The notes beneath the pieces were generated by a model. It was not told the origin of the DNA and made no database searches. It saw only the letters and a program-made list of their open reading frames with translations. Source: Caprimulgus europaeus (lineage: Eukaryota > Chordata > Aves > Caprimulgiformes > Caprimulgidae). From it: DNA of 64,000 bases. The first letter of the stretch is position 1, and every line of letters begins with the position of its first letter. The stretch is from the NCBI GenBank assembly GCA_907165065.1, contig OU015524.1, forward strand, positions 56,895,295-56,959,294. The letters run 5' to 3'. Of the stretch, positions 20,451-35,900 are shown piece after piece. The position numbers and the translations under genes are program-made.

Positions 20451-22068
20451 GTGTGTTCATATTAGCATGTATCAAGCTTTCCATTGAAATGCAGGAAAAT
20501 TGTGAGATTCTTTAAGGTAAATGACTTGATGTGTTTCTAAAAGTAGGGTAAATTTTACAGCCACATTGGTTTGTATACTGGAGCACTAAAATTTTGTTGG
20601 AGTGTTACAACCACGTGCAAGCCAGTGCAAAAAATCCTTAATATGTGAAGAGTATTAAGTGGACATAGAATTATTAACTCAGATGTAGACTGGTAGGATT
20701 CGTGTAGGCCATAGATGCAGGGACTTTGGATCTGAATGTTGCTCCCACACCAGAGGAGAGATCATATTATAATTACATCTGGGAAAACAAGGAATATAGC
20801 TTTTTACTGATAAAAGCAAGAATTAAGTAGAAGTAAGCTTGGTGTTTGAAGTCCTTTCTAAAAATCCATCCCCCTTCTTCTAGTCAAAGGAAGATCTATC
20901 ACTGTTGCTTTAGTTGACAAGGGAAAAATTAGATTTATGCTGTTTCTGAGGTAATCAGATCTCATTCAGCAATGCAACGAAATGCAGTTTTAAGTGTGCC
21001 TTAAGTTTTTGCCCTCTGAAAAGGAGCATAAATTTCAAACTTTAGACAAAAATGTGGACAAAATCAGTAATTTTTTTGTCTGTAGAATTTGAAGTGTAAT
21101 TTATTTCAGTGATTTTTTTCAAGAGGATCTTTTTTATTTCAGTAGTGTAAATAAATACTAAATGGACATTCAACTGTAAAAATGTTTACTGAAAAATTAT
21201 ACTAGTCTGTCATTTTTCATTTATTTTTGTATGCTTGCAATACATTATTTTGTCAAGTGATGCCGTCACGGATTTCCTCTTACCACAAGTTAGAAATACC
21301 TTTGAATTATGTAATTCAATTGCATAATTGAGTTATTTAAATCTAGGACAATCATAAGTCTTTCTCTTGAAACTCATGGATTTCAGTATGACTACCAATA
21401 TAGATAATTCACTATTGAGCACCTTATTGTTCAAGTTGTGTGTGATTAAAAGGAAAATACTGAAAGCAAATTGAAATACTTGCTGATTAATTTGAAATTT
21501 TATTACTTATTAAAAGCAAAATAATGGCATCTTCTAAAATTTCATGTTAAGTAAAAATTCACCATGTTAAAAATAGGAACTTGTTGGGATGTAGATCTAT
21601 GAATTGGTAAAGTGACTGAGGCACCCTTTATTTTTATTAGAATTTAAAACCTTAAATTGATTAGGATATGTTATTTATACAAGATATTGAACTGTAGTGT
21701 GGTCTTTAAGTCTGCACTTTCATACATGCTTTATGCCTGCAGTCCTTATTGCTTGATCAGAACCACTATGGAAAACAGGAAGGCAGCATGAAATGACAAA
21801 TTCTAGCAGACACCAAAAATACTGTATGGATTGGATCTATATTTAAAACAGTGGATAGATAATGTTGTTTCAGAGGCAATAGCTTGTTACCCTAATTTGA
21901 GATCAGGTTAAAACCTCAGTTCCAAAGCATTAATAACCCTTTCTTTTTTTAGATTTAATAAAAGTTAATGCATGCATTCTGATTAAATACTCACTAATTA
22001 TAAAGCAAGCTTCCAAATATTTTAAGGAGTCCTGAGCATTTTTCTTCATGTTGTTCATACCTTGATTG

Positions 22069-22117
22069 AAAACAAACAAACAAAAAACCCCAACAAAACT
22101 AAAGAAAAAAAACAAAC
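22069..22117 (+). repeat. A-rich (CAAA)n-like simple repeat
   Basis: This is a low-complexity run of AAAC/CAAA units with long A tracts. Confidence 0.75.
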
Positions 22118-25100
22118 CACCACACACGAGACCCAGGAAGGTGTAAATATTTGTAAGATTACAAGGTTCTTGGAGAAATACCTTTATACAAATGTTGATA
22201 GTACCTATTTGGGTATTTTTAAGTAATAGCTACTGCAGAACCCAGGTAAAAGCATAATAAAGAACGATCTCGCTTGCAAGGAATGTACTGAACTGAGGTG
22301 TCAGAATAAAATTCAAAATATTTTTATTCCTCATTTGTGTCATCTCCCAGTCCAGGTACTGACCTTGTTCAGGGTTCCACTCCAAATACTGATTAGAGGG
22401 TATTCTGATTAATGCATGTGTATTTTGCCTAATATGTAATACATCATATGTATTACATCTCTGTAACACAGACAGTTAGTGAGAAGTTGGGAGTGATGGG
22501 CAGAAACATCAGAGGAATCAAAAGAAGATTACTGAATTGTGTGAGACACTGATCGGAAGCATCGCTGTTGGGGAATGTCTCCTTAGTACAGATCACTTTC
22601 AAGTGTCTCAGTAAAAAGGATGCATTTCACAGTAGTACCCCATTTTGCAAAGTCCTATCTACAGAATCATTTGCTTTCTGTAGAAGATACAGTTTTCTTG
22701 ATGCAAATTGTTAATTACTTTTGATGTTGTTTCTAGAGCCTTTAAAATATTGCTGCTTCAGTCTTAGTACTAAACCGATGTGTGATATAGGGCCTCACTT
22801 GTTTAGCAGCGGGACATTGTTATTGGCCTAGTTGCATCGAGAACTTCAAACACTTTGTCTCATGTGTCTCAGTTTCTTTTTAAGTAGCCTTTAGAAAAGC
22901 AGGTGGTAGAAGATTATCTGGTTCTAGTTTCACTGATTTTTCTACTATTTTTAAGCCCAAAGCCACCTAGGGGATATTTTTTTTTTCTTTCAAATCCCAT
23001 TCCCCTGTGTAAGTATTTATGAGTGGGCAGCCCTAATAAAGGTTGTTTTGAGATCCTGAGAGTATGGTGGAATAGATACAAAATGTCTGAAAAAAATTGT
23101 AAGCACTATATTTGTCTGTTCTTGTGCTAGGAAGTTCATGGAGTGAAAGAAGGCAAGCAAATGAAAGCTAGTTAAATGCATTGGTCTTACCTTCTGACTT
23201 TCCCTAAGTGATCATACTTTCTAAGTAGATCTTTTCATTGCATCACACAGAGCAGCCCTGTAATACACAGTCACTGTTCTTTGTTTAGTATCCATTGTCC
23301 TCTAGCTTTCTTTTCCCTGTCTGCTTACCGCTTTTTTGAAAGGTTGTGTTTTATTTAAATAGCGCTTTTTTTTCTTCAAATGTTTTAAAGTGAATGCACT
23401 AGGTAAATAAAGTTTTCTTATTTCATTTTAGAATGCACTGCCTAACTCTCCTCAATAAATTTCCTTCTCCAACCAAAAGTTACTGCATTTCTGTATTAAC
23501 TAGAATAGAAATAAGAATGGATGACGTGTAAAAAAGGAAATAAAATTTTTATCCAAAATTTCATATTTTTGTCATGATAGTCTGGTTCCAGCATGTTCAA
23601 GAACATAACTAAAATAGCATTTTTCACACCACCTAGCAGTTCCTGAAAACTTGAAGAGTTACGCACAAATTAGAGTGACCTCAGGAGCTGTTCCATGTAA
23701 CACTTGCACACTGTAGCGAATGCCAAGGTCTTGCATTTCCCTCCATTCCCTACCTTGTCACCAGATACTTTAGTCTTTCTTATTCACAGTGAAGAGGTTT
23801 AACCAACAAATTGTCCGAAAAGGGTGAAGAATTTAACTTTTCCTTAATTTGTTCTCATCCTGATACAGAAAAGCAATAAAACATAAAACCAAAAGGAACA
23901 AATACGTGAAACCAATTTTCTAAACATTGCTAGTATTTTATGGGTAAAAAAATAAGACCCAAGGAAAGTCTGCTAGAGAACTGGAAAGATTTTAATTTGT
24001 GGTTTGTTTTACCACCTGATTGGCTTTTTTTGAAAGCCATCTATTTGAAAATTAAAGTTTCTTAGAGGGCCTTCCCAAGAAATTTCACTGATGTCTCTCT
24101 ATTTTTTTTTTCAAAACTGGGACCTCTTAAGCATCTGAACAATAGAGCTTTGAAATGACACATCTTGTCTTAACAGTAATTGTCTAGCATGGAATAGAGC
24201 TACATACTGCAAGATACACAATACATTAGAGTTTATTATTGTTGAACTACTGATGTATGTCTATATATCCATTTTATAGAAGCTTCTGGAAAGCTTAGCC
24301 ACAGTATTTACAGTCTGCACCATATGAAAGGAAACACAATGTACAGTGTGAGCTCTTTCTCTTGCTATACATGTTACACTCACAGTGTGCCTGCAGCTGA
24401 CACATCCTTGTTTTGTCTTCCACTCTTACTGGAGTCGGTTAGACATGGGTGTGTTCATGTGTAGGTTGAAGTGCACATCATCTCTGAAATCAGGAGAATA
24501 TTTAACAATTTAAGTACTAAGTTAGGTTTCTAAAGTTAGCTTGCTACGAAACATTTGGTTGGTTACACCAGATCTTTACACCATTTGGTGGTTAAGATCG
24601 TATTTTTAAAAATAAAATGAAATAAAATATTGCTGCATATGTAGGAAAGATTCAGTCTTATTGGTGATCGATTTTGTTATGTGAGCGTATAAATTTCCCA
24701 GCCTTATAGTATAGAAAATGGTGCTCTGGTGGGATGTGACAGATGAAGCCTTAATTACTCTGACACTTAGATTGAAAAAGCACCTACCACAACTTTTTGT
24801 CTTGGGCTGTGAGGTAACGCAGGGAGTGTAAAGAGGTCCAGGCAAACTGCTGTGCCTTACAGGTGCAGCTGGTCTTGAGCCATACAGACAAAAAGCTCCC
24901 ACTCACCTGGGGATCAAGGCTTTATTTTTTGCCTGAGCCACAACAACAGTATTAATATATCAGGCAGCAGAATAGTCTTTTTATGGTCACGTGGTTAATA
25001 TTTATAAGTAGGAGGAATATTTATATTAACAAGTTTTTTGAGTTAATCAATGCAGGCAAGTCGGATTTGTGAACCAGGCCCTCTAGTTGAAAAGAACCCT

Positions 25101-28100
25101 GCTACAGGCAAGAAAGATGAGATGATTAAACCACTGTAGGTGCTTCTTTGGATTGTCCTGAAACCAAATTGTATCTGAAGATGCTGTAGGCGTGTGATTC
25201 CTACTTCGAGGTCTCACTTTCTGGGAAAAGGTGAAGAGTTAAATTCTAAAATACTAGCAGTAGGTGGATGCCTCAAATACACCATTCACTTGCATTTGCT
25301 TTCTTGTTCACTGTGTGTGGTCTTGACCGTGCTTCGTAACAGCTGGCACAAAAGTGCTACATCTCATTGTCATCGCTTTTCCTAACCAAGATGTTCTTAG
25401 GCCTTCTTCAGAGGCCTTTTGAATCCTTCTGATGCTATTGTTCTCCATTTCTAAAAAGTCTGAAATAGGAAATTTGGTGTATTCCACTCTACTGGAGTGA
25501 CAAAATACTTTCCAAATTTGTATTTTCACTCTCATTTCTTTTCTTTGGCAAAAGCTCTTTGCAGTGAGCATTTCAAATATAATTACAGCATGGTTTCCAG
25601 TGTCTTCAGTCTAAAAGTGAAGTTTTGATGGGTTTCGAAGGAAGTTTCCATATACTCCTATTCCTTTATGCTTTCCCCACCTACATAAAGTAGTCGTGTC
25701 CAGCCAGCCACTGCAGCCTACTTTCTCACCTTCCTTAAGAGGGAAGGTCCAGAGTGTCCCCGAAAGATATTTGCAACTTCTGTGAAGAGCAGCTCCTCAG
25801 GGTGTTTGCAACAAGAGGAGCGTGGGAGAAGAGGGAGCCTGCCTTGCCAGGACACCTTAACCAGTTTTTGAACCCTTGTTTGCAGCAAGCCCCTGGATAT
25901 AGAAAGATGAGAATGGCAGCTGGATGAGTTGCCCCCCTAGTTAACTGTCATCTGTACTGGGGCTCGGGGACCTTGTATGAATTACAAAGCCAGCAGCTGG
26001 CCAGCCCTTTTGGGAAGTGTGGCCAGTTCTAACCTACTTGCTCCGAACACCTGAAATGCCAAGCACAGCTCCAGGCCCTACTGTTACCCCTGAAGCACGC
26101 AGATACTGGCTGTTGCTAGGTCTTGTCTGTGGCCTGAGGCAAACACTCCCTTCCACATGCCCCTTTTTTCTCTCTTCTTTAAAAACAAAACACTATTGCT
26201 CTTTCACTGTTCAATTCTCTCCTGCATTAGATAGAGTTAGTTGAATACAATAGTGATGAGAGGAGTTGCGTATCCCCTGCTCACAGAAGTAGTTGATACG
26301 GTGAGGATCCTGTACTCTACACCAGTGCCATTGAATTTGTTGTTTTCAGGTGGTGGTTAAATCTTTCTTGGATCACAGTATTTCTATAAACACACACTTA
26401 GGTTGTGACTGTACAGACTGCTCTATAAGAAATTTGAATTAGTTTGTTTTTATTCTTTTACCCTTTATTCTTTGTATCCTGTATCCTTGTACATTAGTTT
26501 TATGTACAGTGTGCTCCTTGAAAAAAAATAGTAGTTTATTTACTTTCTTCTCTCAAAAATGATGTTTTCTGCATTTATTTCCATCTGAATGTATCACAAC
26601 ATAGTGGAGTGAGAGGAGGATGTCAAAATGAGGAGCCAAGCAACCGCAGAATAGCACAGGAACTGGAAAATCTCTTCTAGCAGGACTGAGTGAGTTGTGT
26701 GCAGGAACAGGCGAGATATTTGAAGCTCAATCACCTTACCTGTGGTTAACAATGTAATACTTGATTTTGCACTCTGAAAGGATGAACACTTCCATAATCA
26801 AATCCATAGGCAGTAGCAAGGTGTCACATGATAGAGTATCATGGGATTTTTCTTTCAAGAGGTCCTGGTTGTGTGAAAAATAAAATTAAATGGTATAGAA
26901 GCTCCTTTCACAAAGATGCAAAATGTTGCACATTCTAAAACATTTTCTAAGCACTTGCTGATTTTGTTAGTGATGCAACAACCTTAAGATGTGACAGTCC
27001 TTTCTTTAGTGTTTTAGTACTCATTAAAAGGTTTTCAGAAGTGTCAGCAGTGACCAAAGGGAGATGACTGTGGTTTTGAAGAATTGTGAAATTAAAGGAT
27101 TTGTGAGGGATATTAAGTGAAGTTACTGGGGTTTATGTGTGTTTTCACTTGGTTATAAAGTAGAATTGGTGTGTAACTAGCCGACTGCTGTTTAGGGTTA
27201 ACACTATTGTACTTTGGCGTTTTGTTTTGCTTTAGGTTTTGGTCATTTCAGACATGCAGGAGTTTGGGTTACGTCAGCTTTGCAGACCATGGAGGTTCAC
27301 GTGTAACCCTGTGAACAATCAGAGGCGTCTTGTAAACTAAGGGGATAACGTTTATTGCAAGCCATGATGTTTGTAAAAGCTATGTTAAAGGGGAAAAAGT
27401 GATTCTGAGAAGAAGAAATGCTGAATCCTATGTTTATGAGAGTAGAGTGTCTTTCTTAGTTTGATAGAAACTGTAATGAAAACCAGCTGAAATAGCTGGT
27501 AGGAAAATACCTGGCTTACTTGAAAAAAAGAATAATCACTGACTCCAGTTTCTTTGCTAAGATCTTTAAGATTAGTATATTTGACTTGTTCTCCTGAAAA
27601 AAACCAGAATACTGCAATCTAACTAAGTGCTTATTTTAAAGTCTTTTTGAAAAATGCAAGTAGATTTAAGCAACTATTAAGAAGCTACAATGGAAAGATA
27701 GAGCCAGTAATTTGCAACATGTAATGAGTATCTTTGAGCAAGGGACGCTACCCAGTAATTAATTTTCTTTTTGTAATTTCTTAATTAAAAAGCTTTTGCA
27801 AATATTGATTTATCTTAATTTTTTGAAGTAATTTTAGTATCTCTTTTTACTACTGCTTGCAGTTAAGATGTCTTTTCTTCCCCGGGTTTTTACTTCTACT
27901 TTATTAACTTTCTTTCCGGAGCGATGGTTGCTTAGTGCTGAGACACCAGCAGAGGGTGCACAGGACGTGCTGAGTCCTGGCTGTTTCTTCACAATCCACT
28001 GTGGTGTTGGTCTGTGGAAAGCAGACAGCTGCCCCTTAAACCATGTTCAGATGAGGTACGATATGACCTGAATACAAAATAATTCACTGTTGTGCTTCAC

Positions 28101-31100
28101 CATCCGAGTCCTGCGTGTACAGGCCAACTGGGGGTGATTTTTCCCCTGTTGTATGCCAGGCTCAGCATAATGTACATAATGTACAATGTTTGGCTATTAA
28201 ACACCTGCTATCATTAACAGGCATTACACACTCCTCATTTTTATAGATCAAAGCCTACTTCAAAAAAAGTTAGCGGATCTTAGTTGTTTATCGCCATGAT
28301 ATTTTTTGAGAATGGTCTGTGAAAGTGGATAGTTAGATATTTCTCTGCTTTTTTGACTGACCAGAACAAAACCAACCCAGAGACTAACCTGCATTAGCAC
28401 GGAGGCTCCGCTGATGGCTGCCACCCACCCTCCCTACTCCCACCAGCTAGTGTTGCCTACTAACTCACAGTTTCTATCTTATCTGGCCCATAACAAAATA
28501 GTTCAAGGACTTAGGTAACTTAAAAGCTCATTTCCTTTTACAAGTCCTGGGCTCCTTTTTGTCAGATCGCTTCTGCTCTGCTTGATCCTGAAACACTTTT
28601 TATTCTGTTCGTGAGAGAAACGTGATCAGGAGAGGTCAGTTAAAAAATATAGCTGAGGTAATCTGCATTTCATTATCTTTAGAATATATTTATTTTTTTA
28701 AATGTAGAAATGCTCTGTTTAACTACTGTTTATTGTGTTTTATTATGTTGAGTACTCTTTTTTTTTTTTCTTCACTGTGTCATGTATTATGTCTGGAAGG
28801 GGACCAGCCAAGTGTGCTTCTGGAAGGAACCGGAACTGGAAGGAATTTTTACCTAAAGCCGTCTGCTCAAATGCTGGGAGTTAGGATTTGAGGCGCTTTG
28901 TAGATTTGTCACAGATTTTAGTAGGATGATTTTGATCCTATCATCTTTTGTCTATTATTTCCCTATATTTACATAGACCGTCAATGAGATCAGTTTTCTT
29001 TGCAGAGTAACGTTCATGGGCTTGCATGTATTTAGATTAATAGGTCTGATCCTTCTCTGGACACAATTATAGGAGTGTCCCAACGTGGTAAAATACCGAT
29101 AAGGCTTGTTTGCAGACTAGGAATGTTGTGAATATATCTGGATAATGTCACTCTGGCGAGTGATACATTTCAGCAGATAGGTACTTCCATAGTTTTCAGA
29201 CTGCTCTTATTGTTTAATTATCAGCTGTGTAGGAAGTCAGTGTGCTGACAGGTAATCAAGTACTACTCTGGAGGGGATCAGCAGCTCGCAGTAACAGCCC
29301 TCCCCCTCAAATCCTGTCTCCCCAACAGGGTTTCCCCTTCCCCTGGCAGCCATCTCCTGCTTCCTGGCAGGGCCGTGGGTGTCTCGCCATTCCTCAAGAC
29401 TTGTTGCAGTGCTTTTCTGTGCACTCCTGTTTATGTCTCAGTCTTGATGTCCATCCACATATCCTACCAATTAAAACAGTTCAGAGATGGGAAAGTAGCT
29501 GTAATCCATTTTCAGCTATAAACCAGTCTCTATCAGTCCTCTGAGAAATACTGTGAATGCTTTAAAAATTCTTTTGTGTAGTGTTGGGTCTTTTATGTGA
29601 TAAAGTCTAGTAAATAAGACAGTTCTTTAGCTTTAATAATTTTAAAAATTGCTCAGAATGGGGAGTATTTATTTTACTACACTCATCTGAAAGATTTCTA
29701 AATGAAATCATTGCCTTTATGTACTCTGTTTTAACAATGAATGTACTCCGATAGAGAATACATCATACAACATGAAATTTTTTTTATACCTATATATGTA
29801 TTAGTATTTAATAATAACATATTCAATACTTTGAGTATATTGAAAACATGAGCACATTTTATGTATCATTTCAGTAGCTTAATGTTAAATACATCACTGG
29901 TACTATTTTCTAAGGCATAAAAGGAGCCTTTCTAAGTTTTATATGTACGGCAATACATCTGTGCCACCTAAGCAGCCCTACTTTCTGTAAGAATTGTCTT
30001 AAGGAAAAGAGGGAAAAAATCTGTAGTTTAGTTTCACAATGTAAACATTATTATATATTAATCATAATTATGATACAGTTGCATAATACCACTTCAAAGG
30101 ATTTTTTTTGTTCCACAGTGAAGCACTTTTATCCTGTGTTTAATTTTGCACTTATGTCTGAGTTTCTAATGCTTGATTGTTAGAATAAGTGCTTAATTTT
30201 GTGAATTAGCCTGCCATACATCACTGAAATACACTAATTAGCTCAATTTCCTATTAACATGTTTCTGCTTTGCAATTTCTCCTATTTGTAACTTTTTTCA
30301 AAAATATCTTGTTTTTCCAGCATCTTGTCAGAATCAAGATCGTTGTATCAAATACAACTTGATTTTTGCTTCTTTCTAGCAAGCCAAGCTCATTTCTAGC
30401 TCAGTTGCACTGCAATTAAATGTCTTTCTTTGGATATCAAAACTTCAAAGACAATCTCATTGTATCACTGTTTCTAAGAAAAAAGTCTTTCAGCATTCCA
30501 ATTGAGTCTTATTTTTGTAACTCTTGGGTGAAAACAGAAACCCAAAACTGCAGTTGCCCTAAAAACTTTTTCTTGTGGATTTACTAACATTGTCCTGTGT
30601 TCTTCCTCTCACTCCCAACAGCTGAGTACCCTTGTAGAGGTAGGAAAATGTCAAACCAGTCCCAGAGAATGCTGATTTAGATAACTGATGTAGACTCAAG
30701 TTTTGAAGCTTAGTCAGCCTTCCGAGATCCCTCGAAATGTTTTTAAGTTAATTGGCCACTTTAATCACAAACAGAGGATTTCGGCCTACTTGTGATGGGG
30801 TTTGCTTTCTTTAGGTACATCTTTCCTCACGCTAAACCATAGTCCGTTGCTGTCTGGATGCACAGGCTGGAAACCAATGGCTTAGGCAGCTTGTTGTGTA
30901 TGTAATACTGGCAGTTTTCTTTTCCAGATAAATGTTGTTTCTGCCTCAAAGCACGCTCAGATGCTGGTAAGGTAGCTAAAGTCTGTGATGCCTCTGACTC
31001 TGGGGACCGTTCTGTAGAAAAACATGAGTCCTGCAGGGAAATGCAACATCTAGTTGCTAGTGCAGTAGGTTTGAAGTGTAACATTATTTGTATCGACTTA

Positions 31101-32917
31101 TTGTTAGTCTCATTTTTAGCAGCTTGCAGTGGTTGGGAGGAGGGATAATAAATGGAGGTTAGCATCTAAAAGAGCAAGTGGTTTGAGATTTGCTTTGCTT
31201 TACTAAAATCTTATCTCACTTGTAACAAATTAGTTTGAGTACTGTTTGGGTCAGTTGTGATTGACCTTCACACGTGTTCTGTCTACACTGATTTCTTTAG
31301 TCCAGTGTTAGCTTTGATGCGTTGGAATGCTAGTTGATTTGGCATTTCAGTTTTTTCACCGTGCTTTGTACTCAGTGCATCAAGAGCAATGCACAAGTTT
31401 ACTATTACAATGTTGAAATGTGAAAGGAAATTATGTAAAACTAGGTTTTAGTGTGAGAACCTTCATTGTGAGTGACTAATTTCTTATTCATCTCTTTATT
31501 ATGATCTTTCGCAGTTCTTCTCTGAAGTTCTAATTCTTTCTGTTATTTTCCTCTATACTACAGTCAATATCTTCTCACTCTGTTCAAGAACAATGATTGC
31601 AGTATTCTCTGCAGCTACAGAGTATGGATTAAATTATGTTCATTACTGTGAATGAAAGAAAGCAAAGGAGAATCTGGTTTTATACCTCTTTAAGAGTATA
31701 AATACACTTTCAGATACACATGGGTATGAAGTCTTGTCAAAGACAGATTTAATAAGGTGGTTTTTAAAAATGTAGCTTAAAAAAAAGCAAGCTAGTAGAT
31801 TTTTTTTTATTGAGTCTTTTAACAGAAATCCTAATTTGTCCCAAACAGTAGGAAAGAGGCATTTTTACAGTTTTAGTTATATCAGCAAAGAAAGAACCTT
31901 CTGTAAGTCCTTTTCCTCTTGTTGGAATTAGTTGCATGAAGGAGGTGCAAAGAGTACTTCCCATGTGGTACTTTCCAGTCTATGCCCAGATTTGATCCAG
32001 TAGATGTTGTACTATTTAGTTGATGCTTGAATTACCTTTATCAGGGTAGTGGAATAGGTCCAACATGCACGTCTGGACAGGTCTTCCTGGGTGTGGAGCC
32101 AAGGGTAGCAGCTGTGTCATTCATAACCTCATACTGTTGCTTGTCCATCTTCTACTCCTTTACCATCTGGCTGCCACGTTATTGAGGGCACGCCAGTACA
32201 GTAAAATCTCGGGTGGTTCCTTCCTCCTGTCAAGAGCTCCACTTCTGCACTGCTCTTCTAGCAGAAAGAAGGAAAAGTCTTCCAGCTTCCAGATTTTCTA
32301 GATGAGGCTGACCAGTTCCCGTTTACGACAGAAGAGAAGCAACATTTGAATGTTTAGTGAAGAGTGACTGGAGAGGTGACAAGTGGGATGGCTTCAAAGA
32401 CAGCTTGGGTGAAGAAGCACAGCAGCAACATGTGTAGTGGGAGAGCATAAAGGCCACTCTCCACAGCGGAGTCAGGGGAGTAAGGAGAGGGATGGGCTTT
32501 TGTACAGTCATTTTGTTCATGTGGCAGATGAAGGAATACTTACAGATGTACCAAAGAACTGTGTTGCCTGTGTAAACCAAAAGACAAATTTAATTGCATA
32601 GGTGACTACAAAGAAAATGGAAATTTGATTAGGTCTTCAAATATTGTTTACAATAATGACTGTTCATAGATTCAGAGGGTGAGAACTGAAGATAACTAAA
32701 ATTATCACCTTGAAAATAAGTTACATATTATTTATAATTCTCTTAGATAGAAGAGATTAAGATCTGAGTATGTATTAAACTATATCATTACTAAGCAAAT
32801 TTATGTAGATATACTGTATCCTCTGAGCAAAAAGTATAATGTTTCTATTTAATTCCAAATCAGTATGGTTAGGTGGTTATTTAGAAAGAGTAAACCTAGC
32901 TACAGGGGAAAAAAGAC

Positions 32918-32962
32918 AACGAACCAAAAAAAACAAACAAAAAAAAAACCAAAAATACAAAT
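32918..32962 (+). repeat. A-rich low-complexity run
   Basis: It contains runs of A interrupted by single C residues (AAAACAAACAAAAAAAAAACC type). Confidence 0.7.
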
Positions 32963-35900
32963 TATAAAAATGGAAAACAAGATTAAATAAATTACCAAAA
33001 TACTATTTTTTTGCTGATTTAAATAACTTAAAAAGTAAGATAATTTCAACTTAAACAGGCTTTCTAAAGGTAGTTTTCCATGTTTTGCACTGCCACTGTA
33101 AATGCTAGAGCTGAGGTCCCTGGCCCCCCATGGCAGGCCACAGCACCAGGAGGGGCACCTGCAGCCCAGTGGCTATTTTCCTGCTGCAGATACGGCTGCT
33201 CAGCAGCGTTGTCACCTGTGTTTGATATATGGGCTGTCCTGGGAAAGTGGGGTGGGAAGGAACAAGGAAGTCATCTGTCTACCTCTTTGCTGGCCAAGTA
33301 AATGTGGGTGCAGAAAGTTCTCATTCCTGTCAGAGCAAAGTACAAGCTTTCCCTGGGGTTTTCCAGGGGAAGGTGTACTGCTCAGTGAATAGTATCAGTT
33401 TCCAAAGGTCCAAAAGACTTTTTTTCACATGCTGATGTCATTAGGTTATGGGCCACCCACCCTACTGTTGCTTGTCTGCCGGTGGACATGCCTGTAACAA
33501 AACCCCAGCAAGGTGATGTTTCCCAAAGGAGTTTCTTTGAAACACACAATCTCAAACTCATCCTGCTGAAAAACAGCTCTCCTGGCAACTTGGCATACCT
33601 TGAAAAAACTGCTACTTCTCATTTTATTTTACAGCCCTCCTGTCTTTTTTTTTAAGATGCTTATAAAAATCTGAGACACCCAGGAGAAATCACAGTGTGA
33701 TTTGGAAGAAGTCGGCAAAATTGCTTATTGTTATATCCAATTCTCAAAGTGCAACATGGCAGACTTTTACTGCCTAGAAAAGGGATCAGATTCTGAGAAC
33801 AGGAACTACATTTTCTATAGAACAGTCACATTTTACACCATTATTCTGCAAATTTGAGCTTGAGTGTGAAAGTATGGAATGAACTGACACAGAAAAGGAT
33901 CTGCATTACTGGGGTTTTCGTGGTTATCAGAGCATCACCATTCCCCATTGTTGCTCCAGGCACGTTCTATATCCCTAACAAAAATTAGCTATTCTAAAGC
34001 ATATCTTAAATATTCAACGCTGACACAACTAAACACTCTAACTTAGATTAACTCTTAAGATTACTGTGGAGAGTGAGGCTTAGTTCTGATGGAAAGTGTT
34101 CCCAGACTGGCGAGATGCCTACCTCACCTGTTTCCCAAATTTCTGCTTGATGTGAAATGAAGCACTTTTGGTAATTTCCAGTGATGTGCAGGGCCATCAG
34201 CTCGTCCTGCCCAGCCTGCTCCCCGAGAGGGTGAGGATGGCACCCCTCAAACCAGCCAGGGTACTGAGTCCCAGCTGTCACCTCTGCCCCATGACCAGTA
34301 CTTGGCCATACTCATGTCAAGAGTGTAAAGTTAGTTTTAATAATAGGAAAAAAATTGACTGCTCAAGTATATAAACAGGTAGATAGGAGAATAACCTTGT
34401 GGTAGAATTTAGTCAAAATGAAGTATTTATATTTAGTTTATTTTCTCCTCTAGTAAAGATGCTTTGAAAATTATTAGACCATTCTTTGTCAGGAGGCATC
34501 TCAATGAACTTAAGAAAACTTATGACCAGTTCCTGCCAGTTCAAATTGTGCTACTGTTATAGAGCAGATAGCATGTTTTTTTTCTTTTGTCTTATGTGGA
34601 AGCTGGTGGCAGATGGGATGGATGTTGTTTTGGTAGCTGTTGATTGCACAGTTGCTTTATGCATCTAAGGTTTCAATAGTGACCATATGAAAGCAATAAT
34701 TAAACATTATTTGAATATGGTATGTAATTTAAAGCTCTCCTGCCTTCTTTTGTGCACTTCCGTTTCATTCTTGACAGTTTTCAGAATCAAACCACGTTTG
34801 AAGAGGTTGAAGGGCAACACTGACAAAAAGAGATAGCATAAAAATAATCCATTGGAATATGTCTGTTGGAGACATGATCAGCTGTGAGAGTGCTCATTTA
34901 GATGCTCAGCAGTGCTTTAACTGTTACGATAATAAATGCTTTTGATTTCTTATTAATACTTTGAAAAGGAGATTGAAGTGCTTCCCCCATTGATTGTGCT
35001 GCTTGTTTTAACCACTCCGTTTTGTGATTAATGTGAAATTCAAGAATCTAGATACTAATCCAGCAAAGCACATAAAATAAGTCTAGTCTGATTAGAGTAA
35101 CCAGAATTTCTTATGTGCTTAAACTTAAGCACATGTGAGTGCATAGTTGCAGTAGTGCCTACATGTAAAGGGAAAAATCAGGGAACTATGGAGAAACAGA
35201 AAATAAGGTAAACAACAGTTTTAAAAAATGAAAGATGAGTTTAAAAACAATACTTATGTAAACTTGATCGTTTGTTTACTTGCTGTAAGCATGATTGATA
35301 AAGCAGTGACAAGTTTTAAAGCCTACTGTGTTAAAACACACCGCTAGTTTGTGTTTTTGTTCAGTTCGTGTTTCTGTTTCCCAGGTTTCTCTTTTCCTGA
35401 CATCGTGGTTCAAGGTAGATGAGCTTGTGAGATTTTTGTTTAGTTTTATTTTTCTAATGAAACAATTTTTTCTATGCTAGACTGTGCAGTGCTATTCAAA
35501 TTTTTTTAAAACCCCAACATTTCATGAAACTGGGCGATTTCCCTATATTTCCTATTAAAAGTTAGGAAAATGTTATACAGAAAATGCCCTCCCACCAGCA
35601 AGCTCTTACTTAATGGAGTCACCTTTGACGAATTTCAAAATATTTCACATAAAGGAGTTTAATCCTTTGAAATACTCTGTCAGTTATCTTTCACTCATCA
35701 TTCCCTGAGATTCTCCTTCCTCCCATCTGCTTTCAATGGCACTTCATATTTTTGATAGAAACAGAAGGCAGATTTTTCATTAGCACTGTGAGATAGGATA
35801 CCTTCCTTGGCTTTTAATTAGGTTTTCATAAAGCAAGTATGTTTTCCAGGCTTCAAAATACTTAACTGAGACAGATTTTAGTGGTGCTTTATTTAGGTGT

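Noticed and set aside
22960..22980. CTCF-like core CCACCTAGGGG
   Set aside because: A single partial match to a degenerate motif is not evidence of binding.
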